DNA from: Rattus norvegicus
Lineage: Eukaryota; Chordata; Mammalia; Rodentia; Muridae
Assembly (NCBI RefSeq): GCF_036323735.1
Contig: NC_086021.1
Location: 133,762,976 to 133,826,975, forward strand
Reading direction: 5' to 3'
Length of the DNA stretch: 64,000 nt
Below are positions 47,961 through 61,216 of this stretch, one piece after another. Below the pieces are notes generated by a model. That model did no database searches and had not been told where the DNA came from. It worked only from the letters and a program-made list of their open reading frames with translations. Made by a program: the position numbers and the translations under genes. Numbering within the stretch: position 1 is the stretch's first letter; each line of letters begins with the position of its first letter.

Positions 47961-48959
47961 TGTATAACACATGTAATAGGATCAAAGAATGATTAATTTG
48001 TGACATATATTTATTTCCTATTTTTGTTACAGCTTTCCTTTAGCCATTTTATTTTTTTATGCTTTTTTTGTGACTCTAATTGAGGAATATGAGCAAAAAT
48101 CAGTTATAAACTGAGTCTATGTGGTAGCACTTTGCAGACAATCCTGACTAAAGGGTGGGGTTGGCTGGGCAGAGTTTGACTAGCTACTTCTTTTTTTTAG
48201 ATGTAAATTTTAACATTTTTTTCTAGAATATCACCAGAATAATATATTTGCATAATCTCCATTCCTGTTTCTTCTCCTCCAACTCCTCCTGTCCCCTCCC
48301 ATTCCCTTTCAAATATACATATTACCTATTGAGTGTGTTTAGTGCTGCTCATATAGTCTTGTGTTGAAGACTAACCACTTGGATGACCTATCAAGGGACT
48401 CATCCTTAAGACAACTAGTTCTCCCAACTCAGCAGTCATTGATTATTTGCTGCTAGGGGTAAAGCCTTGTAAGAATGTCCCTGTCCGCACTGGTATGTCT
48501 ACTTGTATTCTTAATATACAGGCCATGTTTAGGAAACACTATAATTTCCCCTTCTCTGTCATGTATAGAGGATACTGTCTCATAGCAGGTATCCTGGTCT
48601 TCTGGCTTTTACAGCCTTCCCTTGTGCCTTAGGTGCAGGGCTGCATTGCAGATGTATCAATTAGGAGTAGATACCATATGATCACTTATTGTCTGTTTTT
48701 GATCAATTATCTCTGTAATCATCTCTGTTTACTGCAAAAGCAAACTAATTTGATGAGCAGTGAAATCTACATTTACCTGTGGATATAAGGTATATTTAGG
48801 ATACAGCTAGAAATTGTTTGGATTTGGGAACATTTAGTAGCTTTGGGGGTCTCTGAGCACTCCAGATATAAGTAACTGTCTTCACTAGCTATTGATTTCA
48901 TTTAATTTTATGAACATAATGAAGAGCATATTTTAAAATATTTGTTACTCTGATCATTT

Positions 48960-50985
48960 CATTAGATGCTGAGAAAGCATTTGACAAAATTCAACACCCC
49001 TTCATGATAAAAGTCCTGGAAAGAATAGGAATTCAAGGTCCATACCTAAACATAGTAAAAGCAAATATACAGCAAACCAGTAGCAAACATTAAACTAAAT
49101 GGAGAGAAACTTGAAGCAATCCCACTAAAATCAGGGACTAGACAAGGCTGCCCACTCTCTCCCTACTTATTCAATATAATACTCAAAGTCCTAGCCAGAG
49201 CAGTCAGACAACAAAAGGAGGTCAAAGGGATACAAATTGGCAAGGAAGAGGTCAAAATATCACTATTTGCAGATGATATGATAGTATATTTAAGTGACCC
49301 CAAAAGTTCCACCAGAGAACAACTAAGCCTGACAAACACCTTCAGTGAAGTGGCTGGGTATAAAACTAACACAAAGAAATCAGTAGCCCTCCTCTCCCCA
49401 AAGGACAAACAGGCCGAGAAAGACATTAGGGAAACGACACCCTTCATAATAGTCCCAAGTAATATAAAATACCTCAGTGTGACTTTAACCAAGCAAGAGA
49501 AAAATCTGTATGACAAGGACTTCAAGTCTCTGAAGAAAGAAACTGAAGAATCTCAGAAGATGGAAAGACCTCCCATGCTAATGGATTGGCAGGATTAATA
49601 TAGTAAAGATGGCCATTTTTCCAAAAGCAATCTACAGATTTAATGTAATCCCCTTCAAAATTCCTACTCAATTCCTTATAGAGATAGAAAGAGCAATTTG
49701 CAAATTCATTTGGATTAACAAAAAACCCAGGATAGCAAAACTATACTCAACAATAAAAGGACTTCAGGGGGAATCACTATCCCTGAACTCAAGCAGTATT
49801 ACAGAGCAATAGTGATAAAAACTGCATGGTATTGGTACAGAGACAGACAGGTAGATCAATGGAATAGAATTGAAGACCCAGAAATGAACCCACACACCTA
49901 TGGTCACTTGATCTTTGACAAAGGAGCTAAAAACCACCCAATGGAAGAAAGATAGCAATTTCAACAAATGGTGCTGGTTCAACTGGAGATCAGCATGTAG
50001 AAGAACGTAAATCGATCCATTCTTATCGCTCTGTGCTTAACTATAAGTGGATCAAGGACCTCCACATCAAACCAGATACACTCAAAGTAATAGAAGAAAA
50101 AGTGGCAAAGAGTCTCGAACACATGGGCACTGGGGAAAATTTCCTGAACAAAACACCAATGTCTTATGCTTTAAGATCAAGAATCGACAAATGGGACCTC
50201 ATAAAACTGCAAAGCTTCTGTAAGGCAAAGGACATTGTCATTAGGACAAAACGGCAACCAACAGATTGGGAAAAGATCTTTACCAATCCTACAACAGATA
50301 GAGGCCTAATATCCAAAATATACAAAGAACTCAAGAAGCTAGACCCCAGAGAGCCAAATAACCCTATTTAAAAATGGGGTACAGAGATAAACAAAGAATT
50401 CTCAGCTGAGGAATATTGAATGGCTGAGAAGTACCTAAAGAAATGCTCAACATCCTTAGTCATCAGGGAAATGCAAATCAAAACAACCCTAAGATTCCAC
50501 CTCACACAAGTCAAAATGGCCGAGATCAAAAACTCAGGTGACAAAAGATGCTGATGAGGATGTGGAGAAAGAGGAACACTCCTCCATTGTTGGTGGGATT
50601 GCAGACTGGTACAACCATTCTGGAAATCAGTCTAGAGGTTCCCCAGAAAATTGGACATTGCACTACCTGAGGACCCAGCTATACTTCTCTTGGGCATATA
50701 CCCAAATGATGCTCCAGCATATAACGAAGACACATGCTCCACTATGTTCATAACAGCCTTATTTATAATAGCCAGAAGCTAGAAAGAATCCAGATGCCCT
50801 TCAACAGAGGAATGGATTAAAAAAACTGTGGTACATCTACACAATGGAATATTACTCAGCTATCAAAAACAATGACTTCATGAAATTCATGGATGAAACT
50901 AGAAAATATCATCCCGAGTGGGGTAACCCAATCACAGAAAAACACACATTGTATGCACTCAATAATAAGTGGATATTAGCCCAAA
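48960..50985 (+). pseudogene. L1 ORF2 remnant (RT active site to C terminus)
   Basis: The reverse transcriptase motif FADD followed by MIVYLSDPKSSTRE is legible at 49266 onward. Open blocks cover 49278-49598, 49609-49812, 50033-50371 and 50538-50753, in shifting frames. The Cys/Trp-rich C-terminal segment is present (GTLLHCWWDCRL-type in the neighbouring frame). The 5' truncation removes the endonuclease, and stops and frameshifts remove function. Confidence 0.88.
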
Positions 50986-51168
50986 AGCTCTAATTACCCA
51001 AGATACAATCTACAGACTACATGAAGCTCAAGAAGAAGGATGACCAAAGTATGGATTCTTCACTTCTTCTTAAAAGGGGGAACAAAAATATTCATAGGAG
51101 GGGATATGGAGGCAAAGTTTGGAGCACAAAATGAAGGAATGGCCATTCAGAGCCTGCACCACATGTGG

Positions 51169-51171
<3 letters not shown>

Positions 51172-51226
<55 letters not shown>

Positions 51227-51241
51227 AGCAGCAGCAGCAGC
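51172..51241. repeat. (CA)27 followed by (CAG)5
   Basis: A microsatellite in the L1 3'UTR at 51172-51225, then CAGCAGCAGCAGCAGC to 51241. Confidence 0.96.
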
Positions 51242-53457
51242 AAACCATTGAACTGAGAATGGGTCCCTCATTGGAGGAGTTAGAGAAAGGATTAAAGGAG
51301 CTGAAGGGGCTTGCAACCCCATAAGAATAACAATACCAACCAACCAGAGCTCCCAGGGACTAAACCACCATCCAAAGAGTACACATGGACAGACACATGG
51401 TTCCAACTGCATATGTAGCAAAGGATGGCCTTGCTGGGCACCAATGGGAGGAGAAGCCCTTGGTCCTGCCAAGGCTGAACCCCAAGTGTAGGGGAATGTT
51501 GGGGGTGGGCAAGAAGGGGGGGTGGAGAGGGGAACACCTTTAAATAAGAAGGGGAGGGGGAGGGAATAGTGGGCTTATGTCCAGGAAACCAGGTAAGGGA
51601 ATAACATTGGAAATGTAAATAAAATCATATTCAATTAAAAAATCTGTTACTCATTCTTGTAAGATTGTATGTTATAATCAATAATATTTAATATTAAATA
51701 TTAAAAGTATAATCTGATATCAATAAATCACAGCATTATCAAATTTCCATGGTTATAGGGAGGCCTCCATTTTCCTCTAGTCTCAACCCCAGCTCACTCT
51801 TATTTCTTGTGCTCTGGAAGACATCAGAAAGGACATGGTAGTCAACCAGTCAAGGTTTAATTGGAGCAAACCAGAAACCAGAGTACACTCTTCAGAGGAT
51901 CAGGCTAAGCCGAGTCCAGCAGTTCCACCTGATTCTAGCAAGCATAGAATATGTGGGTTTCTTCCCCATATTATTCCTTCCCTAGTGCCCCCTCTAGGGT
52001 AGGCACTTCTAACGAAGGGCTATGTTTTGCTTGGAAGCCTATTTTACCCACAGTTAAGTCTGCTGTAAGTGTAAGTACAGTATGCAAAAATAATTGATTA
52101 GTGAAATAGGTGAGTGGGTAAAATCCTGAAAGCCTGTATTTGACCCTTGGAAGCAATGATGGGAGAGATAGCTGATTTCTGAAAGATAGCCTCTCACTTC
52201 TTCATGAGCCATGTGCACCCACACTCTTACATGTACATGTAGAATCAAGGTGGTAATGATATATGTTTTTAAAACTGCGAGAATATTATAAAGGCTTAGG
52301 CACCCCTCAAGATGAAAAGTTCCTTAGGAAGAAGGATAGCACCAATCCACACTTGCTTCTCCGGAATGGAAGTCTATGGTTGATTTGGTCTGACCTACCT
52401 AGCATGGAGTACTATTAGCTATTGTGTCCTTTTCCTGTAGCTGGGGCACCACCAAGCTGGCCTATCCAAAGAGACTAGTACTGTTCTTGTATCTTGTTAA
52501 TCAGCACTGTTCCCTCTACCTCCTATTTCAGATGGTCGATTGGCCAGCCCCTCTCAAACTATGCTCTTATTTGGCAGTCTAGCTTTCTGATACTTCAGAC
52601 ACTTGCATTATTTCCTTTAGGGGTAAACATCAGGAGAGACCAACTTTTATATTAAAGACACATGATATTGTTATTATGGTACACTGAATTCAAGTAGCTA
52701 TTGATAATCATAAAGTAAAATTCCATTTGATTATAAAGTTTTAGAAGTCTAGAAGTCCTTAGTGATCACTGCTGTGCACCAACTAATGAACCAAAAGATG
52801 CACATGTTCTATTCCTTTGACTTGAAAATGTCAGTTAGTACAAAGCTGAAGATGTGGGGCAGATTAGAGCTTTCTAGATTATCTTGAAGATTCTAACTGT
52901 AATTACTAGTATCATTTTGAGGGAGGCTGAGCAGACTGACTCCGAGGGGAAGGCAGTGTGACAGTAGAAGTAAATGTGCAGTGATGGATCTGTAGATCAG
53001 AGGGTGTGGTAATGTTCTAACACCAGGAACAAAAAGAAATCAAGATCAATTCCCTGGGGTTTCTAAAGAAAGCAGCATTGCCGACACCTTCATTTTACAC
53101 TCATATTCTATTCATCTTGAATTGCTGGCCTCTGTAACTAAGAAAATGAATTTCTATTGCTTTCAATAACTAAGTTTATTATAATATATAGTACTTCATA
53201 GGAAACTAATATGCTTATTTTAATCAAATAATGCTCAAGTTTGCTGGTACACATTCCTTTTAGGGCATTCTTGACTTGGGTAGTGGTGGCAGGAAGGTGG
53301 ATGTGTGAGGGGAAGAATTCTGTAACATTGGTGTATCTAATCTTATACAGTGAGCCATGAATATCATTACCCAAATGGTCACATATTATCAGTTTTATTA
53401 ATAGTTAAAATTAAAATGTTAAACAGATAGAAAAAAAAGACTTATCCAGTCCCCCCC

Positions 53458-53461
<4 letters not shown>

Positions 53462-53508
<47 letters not shown>
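53462..53508. repeat. (TG)23 microsatellite
   Basis: A pure TG tract directly before a reverse MaLR-like LTR. Confidence 0.97.
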
Positions 53509-53511
<3 letters not shown>

Positions 53512-53544
53512 AAATTATGCCACCTCCTAGTGCTTACAAGATTA

Positions 53545-53780
53545 CTTCAGTTTCTTTTCCTGTTGCTATGATAAAATACTCTGACAAAACAACTCAAAGG
53601 AAACTAATGGCATCAGAAGTTGAGGGAACTGGTCACATGGCACCTACAATCAGGAAGCAGGAGATGAATGTTGGTCCTTTCTCCATTTTATGGATTCTAG
53701 GATAGCAGCCAATGGAATGGTGCTGCCAGTAATGGTCAAGTCTTTCAAACTCAGTTCCCAGTCCACTATAGTTTTCTCCT
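53545..53780 (-). repeat. MaLR-like LTR fragment
   Basis: Plus-strand phrases TTTCTTTTCCTGTTGCTATG, ACTGGTCACATGGCACCTAC and CAATGGAATGGTGCTGCCAG are the reverse of a common rodent LTR. It is diverged and internally deleted. Confidence 0.5.
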
Positions 53781-54468
53781 ATCACACTTTATGGACATGT
53801 AAGATAAATCAAGATTGAATGTAAATATTTGAAAAATTCTTAAATTTAGAGTTATTTGTATTTTCATTAATGATATTTTGTGTTCTGTCCCACAATGTGA
53901 AAACATTTATAAATTCAAAAATGCTTATATACTTCTGATTTACAGACTGCTAAAGCAATAAGATACTTGAACATTACTTACATTTTGAAATACTAGGTAT
54001 TAATATTTAAAATATCTAAAAAACATCTTTACATTTTCTCCGTTTACCAAAACAGCATTATTTTGATGAACTTTGCTTTTTAATTAATATAATATAAAAT
54101 TAACGTTTAGCTCATTATGTATGATATAACCTAGTTGGTTTCTCTTAAATGGACTAAAAGATTTATTATAAAGTAAAAGAAAAATGATATCTTATAGGTA
54201 AGTAGATCAAAACCAAGACTATTCGAAGAAGTCACTAGTTTCCTAATAAAGTAACTGTAGAACTACTGTGGTTCTAAGAATATGAGTCAAGAGTACACAG
54301 TGTTTGGGGTAATGGTCATGGTGGTAAAACTTAGAAATATTTCCGGTATTTACATCAGACAAAGTTTTGTTCAAAGGTAATCAAAATATGCTCATATAAA
54401 TTTAAATAAAATATATTTTGCATACACTATGAAAATAATTATTGTATCTGTTAAGTTTTTACATTTAC

Positions 54469-54570
54469 CTGAAAGAATATATCCTTTCTCCTTAGAGGTA
54501 TTCTCATGAAAAGAGTGACATAACTTTCTGCGATTCTGTCAAATAACCAATCTTGATCTCTTTTGTCAGG
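54469..54570 (-). CDS. Fam227b: Fam227b exon F
   Basis: The exon is 102 nt with acceptor TCTTCTTTAAG and donor CAG/GTAAAT. It reads [20 protein letters not shown] then [14 protein letters not shown], 34 codons in phase 0. It continues the conserved domain after the tryptophan motif. There are no stops and both splice borders are good. Confidence 0.94.
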
Positions 54571-55309
54571 CTTAAAGAAGACACATGTATAGAATTAGAG
54601 CCAATTACAATTTATATTAGGAAGTTATGTATATAATATTATTACATGTAGTATAGTCTGTATATAACATACAAGAATTTAGTATATTCTCAAAGGGTAG
54701 TTCAAGTAGTTTAATGTGAGGGCCATTTGTGTCGGCATCACAGAGTGGAGTTTTAATGGCAGCTCTGTCCTTTATTAGTTGTGCTACATTGGACAGGATT
54801 ATAGCCTAATTTCCTAGATGACAGCCATATATATCTGTCATATCTAAAAGAGAATGGTAAAGTTATACTGGGGCCAAGACCACATTTTTACATCATTCTG
54901 TATTTCAAACCCTAGCACGGTGTCTAGGACACAGAGAGCACAGAGACATTTGTAGAAAGAGTGAGGACAGTAGCTACCATGCTGAGAACAATTAACGACT
55001 CAGTCACTGTCCCTAGAAATGTAAACGCGGCCCATCAGTAGCAAGAGCATAATTACAGTGACTTAATATCAGCAATACAATAAAATTTTAATGTAGCAGC
55101 CTAGCTTCTTACTCTATGAAGTAATGACAATAAGAAGTATCTAAATTCATTGTACAGGAAGATGAATTAGAGAGTTCAAACTCACAAGCTGTGAAAACAA
55201 CAATATAAAGTAAAGAATGCAAAATTGCTAATTTTCGTGGTAATAGAAAACAAAATAGATTTATAGATACATAGGATCTCAAACCTAAAATGAATTTCTA
55301 GATCATCTG

Positions 55310-55583
55310 TCTTAAAGCTCTCTAGTTCAGTGAACCATTAGTGCCTAGTTTGATTTTGTACAGGCAATCACACTTCCCTGAGTTCATATGTGCAGTGGAT
55401 GTTGTGTCTAGAAAACACTGTTTCATGGCATCCATTGACTGCCTTTGACTCAAGCAATTTTTTCACAAGCTCTTGTGTGGTATCATTGAGCCTTGAGGGG
55501 AGGTGTAACTCGGATGCCCTATTAGGACTGAGCATTCCAAAGTCTTAGTCTCTGTACACAACCAATTGTCGGTCTCTGCATTT
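55310..55583 (-). mobile_element. Lx-type L1 fragment, left part
   Basis: GAGTTCATATGTGCAGTGGA, TGAGCCTTGAGGGGAGGTGT, TTAGGACTGAGCATTCCAAA and GGTCTCTGCATTT are the reverse Lx consensus. It is interrupted by the LTR at 55589 and resumes at 55929. Confidence 0.7.
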
Positions 55584-55588
55584 GTCAT

Positions 55589-55923
55589 TACTTTTCTATT
55601 GCTGTGATAAGACTCCCTGACCTAGGTGACTTATAAAAGAAACTGCTTAATTTGGGGTTCACAGCTTGTGAGGGTTAGAGTTCATGATCATAATGGTAGG
55701 GAGCATGGCAGCAGGTAGTAGCTGAGAGCTCACATACTGAAACTCACCCATAAGGAGGAGATAACACTGGGAATGGCACCAGTCTTTTGAAATCCCAAAA
55801 CACAACCCCAGTAACACACCTCCTCTAACAAGGCCACATCTAATCCTTTCCAAACAGTTCCAGCAACTGGCAACCAAGTATTCAACCATATGAGCCTCTG
55901 GGGCTATTCCATTCAAAGTACCA
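55589..55923 (-). repeat. MaLR LTR inserted into the Lx L1
   Basis: 335 bp, the reverse of TGGTACTTTGAATGG...AAAAGTA. Flanks GTCAT (55584-55588) and GTCAC (55924-55928) are the 5-bp duplication with one change. Removing the LTR restores the old L1 phrase GGTCTCTGCATTTGTCACCT. Confidence 0.75.
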
Positions 55924-55928
55924 GTCAC

Positions 55929-57130
55929 CTACTGTAAAAAGAAGCTTCTCTGATGATGCTTGAAGGCGTCACTAATCTATGGGCATAAACATATGCATTG
56001 TCGGGCAGTTTAATAACGTGTCCATTTAGCAAAGTAATGAAATACCCTAGTTCTCTTCTAGGGTCTATGACACACACAGGCACAGGTACGTGGCCTAGTT
56101 AATGGTACTAGGCATGATTTCCAGCTTGTGGAATGGATTAATTTTCTTCTGGAATTTTGTTGGAAATACTTGCTGTGTCTTTGACCTGGATTTCTTTTCC
56201 TTCTTCTCTATTTGCACACAATCTTGGTCCTTTTATGTTTCAGAGTATCTGAGTGCCCCTTTCACAGGGCCTTTGATTTTTCATTTTCTTTTGATTGATT
56301 GATTTAATTCTTCTATCTTGTTTTCAAGTCCTGATATCGTCTCTTCCACTTAGTTTATACCTTTGATGAGGTGTTCCTCTGAGCTTATTGGACTTAATGA
56401 ATTGTTCATTTCAAATTTCATTTCAGTTTTCTTCAGGATCTTTTTATTGTGTTCTATTTTCATATCTTGTTTTGTCTTAATTATTTCACTCAACCATTTG
56501 TGTTTTCTAGGTCATCATTTTGGCACTTACTCATATCCCTCCTTGAGTTCCTTGAATATATCTAAGATTGCTACTTTCAGTTCCTGATCTTGTGTGTCAT
56601 CTAAATTGTTTCCTTGGGGAACATTACTATGAGTTATTTTTTGAAGCAATAAATCGTTTTGGTTTTTCATATTTTGTGTATTGGCATTGCATATGTGGAG
56701 CAGTGTTATGGCTGTATGGTTTGGATATCTGACCCACCTTTGTTGAGTAGGCAGTAGAATTTTTATTTATTTTCAGCTAAACATCTGTGGACTCACTAGG
56801 TGGTTCCTGAGGTTCAGTGTTGAGGACACAAGGGGATGTGTAATTTGGTATCAGACGTGGTTCAGGCTTAGTTAGGGAAAGTTTTTGTAACACATGCTGT
56901 GCATACAGTACTTAGATAGCTGTGATTTGGGTTCCCAGGGTGCGGTTAGATGGGGAAGAAGGTGCAACATGTGGTGGGTGACGAACAGGATACCATGCAC
57001 AGTCCTCTTACGTGAACTTTGGTCCTGGAAGTGGGATGATATTACCAGTGAAGGGCTTATACTGTCATGTACACTGTTCTCAGAAGACGGTGGCTTGTGT
57101 GTCACAGTGTGGGCCACATTCTAGCTTTTT
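55929..57130 (-). mobile_element. Lx-type/old L1 continuation
   Basis: CTACTGTAAAAAGAAGCTTC and GGTACTAGGCATGATTTCCA continue the Lx element. From about 56100 to 56650 the T-rich sequence resembles the reverse of an L1 ORF1/5' region (coiled-coil part), so more than one old L1 may be joined here. No frame survives. Confidence 0.5.
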
Positions 57131-57633
57131 GCATCATTTTTTGGGACAAAGCTTTAAGACAACTTTAGGGTATCTATTCTTACTGAAATTATGCTAGTCA
57201 AACAGTACTTCCTGTGCTACCACAAGAATTTTACTCTGTCCCCCTAGATTCAGACCCTCATCTTTTTAATCAGATAAAGGCTCTCTGTCTCTCTGACCAC
57301 CAGGTTCTCTTCTAATTCCTCAATGTTTCTGATTTGTAGTAGGTGTTATGTCCAGGTAACCAACATATAATACACGTAAAGCTACGACTTCATTATTCAC
57401 TATGCTATTGGATCTCCCTTATCTTTTCTGATTAACAAAGAACCAAATCCTTTGAAATCTTTATTGAAATCTTTATTACTGTGAAAGAAGAAAGTTTAAA
57501 TAGGATTCAAAAGTTTGTGAGGAATGAAAGCTTAAAATTTCCTCAGTGTAAAAAATTGTATTAACATTACCTGTACTGAAAAAATAGTTGTGCTGCAAAT
57601 CAATGTTTTACATAGTTTTAAAATGCCATTTAC

Positions 57634-57732
57634 CTTGAATTTATGCAGAAACCACCACCAAAAGCAGTCATGCAAAAGAGCAATGGAGCAGTCTGAGAGA
57701 ATGTGGGTTTTCCAGACTTTAAATACCTTTTC
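57634..57732 (-). CDS. Fam227b: Fam227b exon E with the FWW motif
   Basis: The exon is 99 nt with acceptor TTATCCATAG and donor AAG/GTAAAT. It reads [20 protein letters not shown] then [13 protein letters not shown], 33 codons in phase 0. The Phe-Trp-Trp-Trp run (57652-57663) is the hallmark of the family domain. The AG at 57733-57734 was preferred over a later AAAG because it keeps phase 0 with the previous exon. Confidence 0.94.
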
Positions 57733-58599
57733 CTATGGATAATGAATTAAAATACATTATTAAATATATTGACATAAATGTATATACTCAATGGCAACAG
57801 ACTTGCCTGACAGATATTTATCAATACACATGGAGAATATTAGCTGTTCTAGCAGTTACACAACCAGGAGTGAAGCTAGGCTTGATGACAGACTTTATTT
57901 AACCAAGGGTACTTAGACTATTGTCTTATCGACACATAAAGACTATCTACTTTTAATAAAGAAAAACTATTAATAAACTATTGATAAAGCATTAATGAAG
58001 TATTTTACATCTTTAGTGCTAAAATTTGAAAACAATGGAAGGTATTTTGTACTGAATCATTTCTAAATTTTCATCAGAAATACTATAATAGTATTTCTAG
58101 ATTCATAAATATATGTTTACATAAAATAGAATAATATATTGTAATTTTATTCCAAATATAACTATTTTAGTGATTAAATATTAGTTTTATATTTGTATAT
58201 AAGTCTATTAAAATAAATTGACTAAAAATTTTAAGTTATCAGTCATCCCAGTTACATTTTATTTGCTCACAAACTACACATGGCTAGTACCTTATGCAAG
58301 GATAATATAGACAAAACCAAGCATACCAAAAATATAGGAGACATACTATATTTCTCACTTTTTAAAAAATTAAGATAAATATCCACTTAATCGTGGAATT
58401 TTAACTTAATAAATCTTCTCATGAAGGAAAATCTAAACACTTTCCTTAAGCAATTCACCAAAGCTGGTACCTAAAGTTAAGCAAATTTACCATAAATACT
58501 AGAAACTATAAATTTTTACTTAGTTAAGTAGATTCAATAGACCATTGTATGCTCTTATCCACAAAGCTTTTAAAATTAATTTCTTAGATGATGTACAAA

Positions 58600-58819
58600 A
58601 TGCCAGCTTTCATCAATGTTTCCTTATAGCTGTGTCTTGGACATACTCACACATATATAGTATCCCCTCTATCCATTCTCTCCTATCCCATTGTTCCCTT
58701 TTCTTTTTCCAAATATATCTATATTCTGCATATGAGAGAAAACAATATTTTATCTGCATCTCTCAGTACCCTCCCTTGTTGCCCTCTTCTCTTACATTTA
58801 GAACACTTCTCAACTCATC

Positions 58820-58916
<97 letters not shown>

Positions 58917-59790
58917 GCATATGAGAAACAAATATGGATGAAACGTGACTTGACTTTTTCCCCGATTTTGGTTTTATTTGCTTAGCTTAACATGATGACT
59001 TCCAATTCAATCCATTTTCATGCAAATAACTTAAAATCAGTTTTTTACTATTGAATAAAATCCTATAATGTGTGTTATATGTGCACATATAACATTTCAT
59101 TTATTAATTCATCTGGTGATAGGCACCTAGGCTGGTTATATCTTGGACATTTTGGATAGTACAGTAATAAACATGCGTGGCAAATATCTGTGTGGTAATA
59201 TAATTGCATCCTTTTGGGATATACCCAGTAGTGGCATAACTAGATTATATGGAAATTTTATTTTATATTTTTGAAGAACACCCATACTGATTTTAGTAGA
59301 GTCTACTCTAGCCTAAATTCTCACCAAGAGATGTAAGAGTTCTTTCTTCCCTCATCTATGACTGAACATGCTGCTGTCATTTGCTTTATTTGACAACCAT
59401 TCTGACTGAAAGGCAATGGAATGTCAAAGTAATTTTAATTTATATTTCCCTCATGACTAAGGATACTGTACATTTTCTCAAATATGTATTGACCACGTAT
59501 ATTTCTTCTTTTGAGACATATTTAATTCATTTGTTTCTTTATTGATTGGATGAATTGAAGACTTTATGTTTAATTTTTGGAGCTAATTATAAATCCTAGA
59601 TATCACTTTGTTTCAGATGTTGAACTGGCGAAGGTTTTTTGCTATCCTTGAACACTATCTCTTGATTCTAGTATCTGGGTCTTTTGCATGCAGAAGCTTT
59701 TCAATGTCATCAAAACCTATGTACCAATTCTCACAAGAATCTTTAAATACTAGACTCAATACAATTCAACATTTCCTTTGGTGAAATCCA
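58600..59790 (-). mobile_element. Old L1 (ORF2 end and 3'UTR)
   Basis: The reverse of L1 phrases: GGATATACCCAGTAGTGGCA, TCCCTCATGACTAAGGATAC, TTTTTGGAGCTAATTATAAA and TCTTTTGCATGCAGAAGCTT in the usual order. A compound microsatellite at 58823-58915 interrupts it. It is heavily diverged, without frames. Confidence 0.75.
58823..58915. repeat. Compound (TC)22(CA)24 microsatellite
   Basis: TC tract 58823-58866 followed directly by CA tract 58867-58915. Confidence 0.97.
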
Positions 59791-60283
59791 TAAATACTTG
59801 GGGGGGGATTGTTCCTCAAATGCAAATCAACAACAAGGAAATCTTGCAAACTTTTAACAAGAAAATCATCATTTCTATGGGAGTGCTTCTTTTCCACAGT
59901 CATAACAGCTTCAATGTATACTTTGCACTGTTTAATCACAAAGAACACATATAGTATATATAAACACAAAAAATGGAAATTTAGAAAAAGGGGGAAAATG
60001 ATCAGCTTTACCAGTAGCTACCCTCAAAGTTTATTCGATCCTTGATGATCACTGGCTGCTTAACTAGTCATACTTTCTGTTTTATATCCAGTTATACATA
60101 GGACATAACAAAAGCATGCCAGGACATCTTCAGGCTTTAGAAGAACACACAAGTCACATGTGTTAGAGCTCTCAAAAGTAATTTCAGAGTGAAAACAGCA
60201 TGCTAAGGTGCCTGAGTAAATGAGAGTGGAGACAGGATAAAAACCTCTGTCATAGTCACACTCCCAGCCAATAGACACTAGCA

Positions 60284-60652
60284 TCAAGACCCTAGAGATG
60301 CCAGCACACCAATATACCCTCAGGTCAAGACCCTAGAGATGCCAGCACACCAATATACCCTCAGGTCAAGACCCTAGAGATGCCAGCACACCAATATACC
60401 CTCAGGTCAAGACCCTAGAGATGCCAGCACACCAATATACCCTCAGGTCAAGACCCTAGAGATGCCAGCACACCAATATACCCTCAGGTCAAGACCCTAG
60501 AGATGCCAGCACACCAATATACCCTCAGGTCAAGACCCTAGAGATGCCAGCACACCAATATACCCTCAGGTCAAGACCCTAGAGATGCCAGCACACCAAT
60601 ATACCCTCAGGTCAAGACCCTAGAGATGCCAGCACACCAATATACCCTCAGG
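60284..60652. repeat. 41-bp minisatellite, 9 identical copies
   Basis: Units start at 60284, 60325, 60366, 60407, 60448, 60489, 60530, 60571 and 60612, each TCAAGACCCTAGAGATGCCA plus 21 more bases ending CCCTCAGG. I see no difference between any two copies. 369 bp is exactly 9 x 41. It lies in the Fam227b intron after exon D, directly against an MaLR LTR. Confidence 0.98.
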
Positions 60653-60940
60653 TCCCCAGCTGGTGGAACTGTTTGTGAAGGTTTAAGAGGTTTGGCCTTA
60701 TTGGAGAAGTGTGTTGCTGGGAGTGGGTTTTGGGTTCAAAAGTTTGGTACCATTGCCAGTAAGTTCTTTCTGCTTCTACTTGGAAATTAAGTTGTGAGCT
60801 CTCAGCTTTTCCTGCTGCCAGGCCTTTGCTCTGTCATCATGAAACCTAATCCTCTGAAACCTAAGCCCAATTAAACACTTGAATAATTTGGATTGGTTTT
60901 AGTGTTTTGTTACAGAAATAAAAAATTAACTAAGAAACCA
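60653..60940 (+). repeat. MaLR LTR lacking its 5' end
   Basis: TCCCCAGCTGGTGGAACTGT, GGCCTTATTGGAGAAGTGTG, GTGAGCTCTCAGCTTTTCCT, AAGCCCAATTAAACACTTGA and a TTAACTAAGAAA end. The first part of the LTR is missing where the 41-bp array abuts. Confidence 0.75.
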
Positions 60941-61114
60941 ACCAATTTTCTTCTGGTAAACAGAGTTAGACATCACTAATGTTTCCTTCCAAATTTAATG
61001 TTCAAAAAATCAAGTTTTGTTTAACATCTAACTTATAGTTTTAAATAAAGGCCTGATTCATTAAAATCACATTCTAGTTTTACTATAGGACCAAAATAAA
61101 TAATGATTACATAC

Positions 61115-61216
61115 CTCAAGGTTATGGGTTCTTAAAACATAAAGATAAATCTGTTTAGCATCCAAATGTCTGGGTAATTGTGTCAGCTCATTTTGTTTGA
61201 GTAAAAAGGTGCAACC
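61115..61216 (-). CDS. Fam227b: Fam227b exon D
   Basis: The exon is 102 nt with a strong acceptor (TTTTTTCCCTAG) and donor GAG/GTATGT. It reads [20 protein letters not shown] then [14 protein letters not shown], 34 codons in phase 0 at both ends. This is the start of the conserved FAM227 domain. The 41-bp minisatellite at 60284-60652 lies in the intron downstream of it. Confidence 0.93.

Larger units (their letters stand above)
48951..51640 (+). mobile_element. 5'-truncated L1, 2.7 kb
   Basis: It begins inside the reverse transcriptase domain (AAAGCATTTGACAAAATTCA), continues through the ORF2 end near 50975, and has a 3'UTR with a (CA)n/(CAG)n run and a tail at about 51620-51640 including AATAAAATCATATTCAATTA. 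Flanks ATTTGTTACTC (48940-48950) and ATCTGTTACTC (51642-51652) look like a slightly diverged target duplication. It is antisense to Fam227b. Confidence 0.88.

Noticed and set aside
60284..60652. Regular array considered as CRISPR-like
   Set aside because: Units are identical head-to-tail with no variable spacers, and the host is a mammal.
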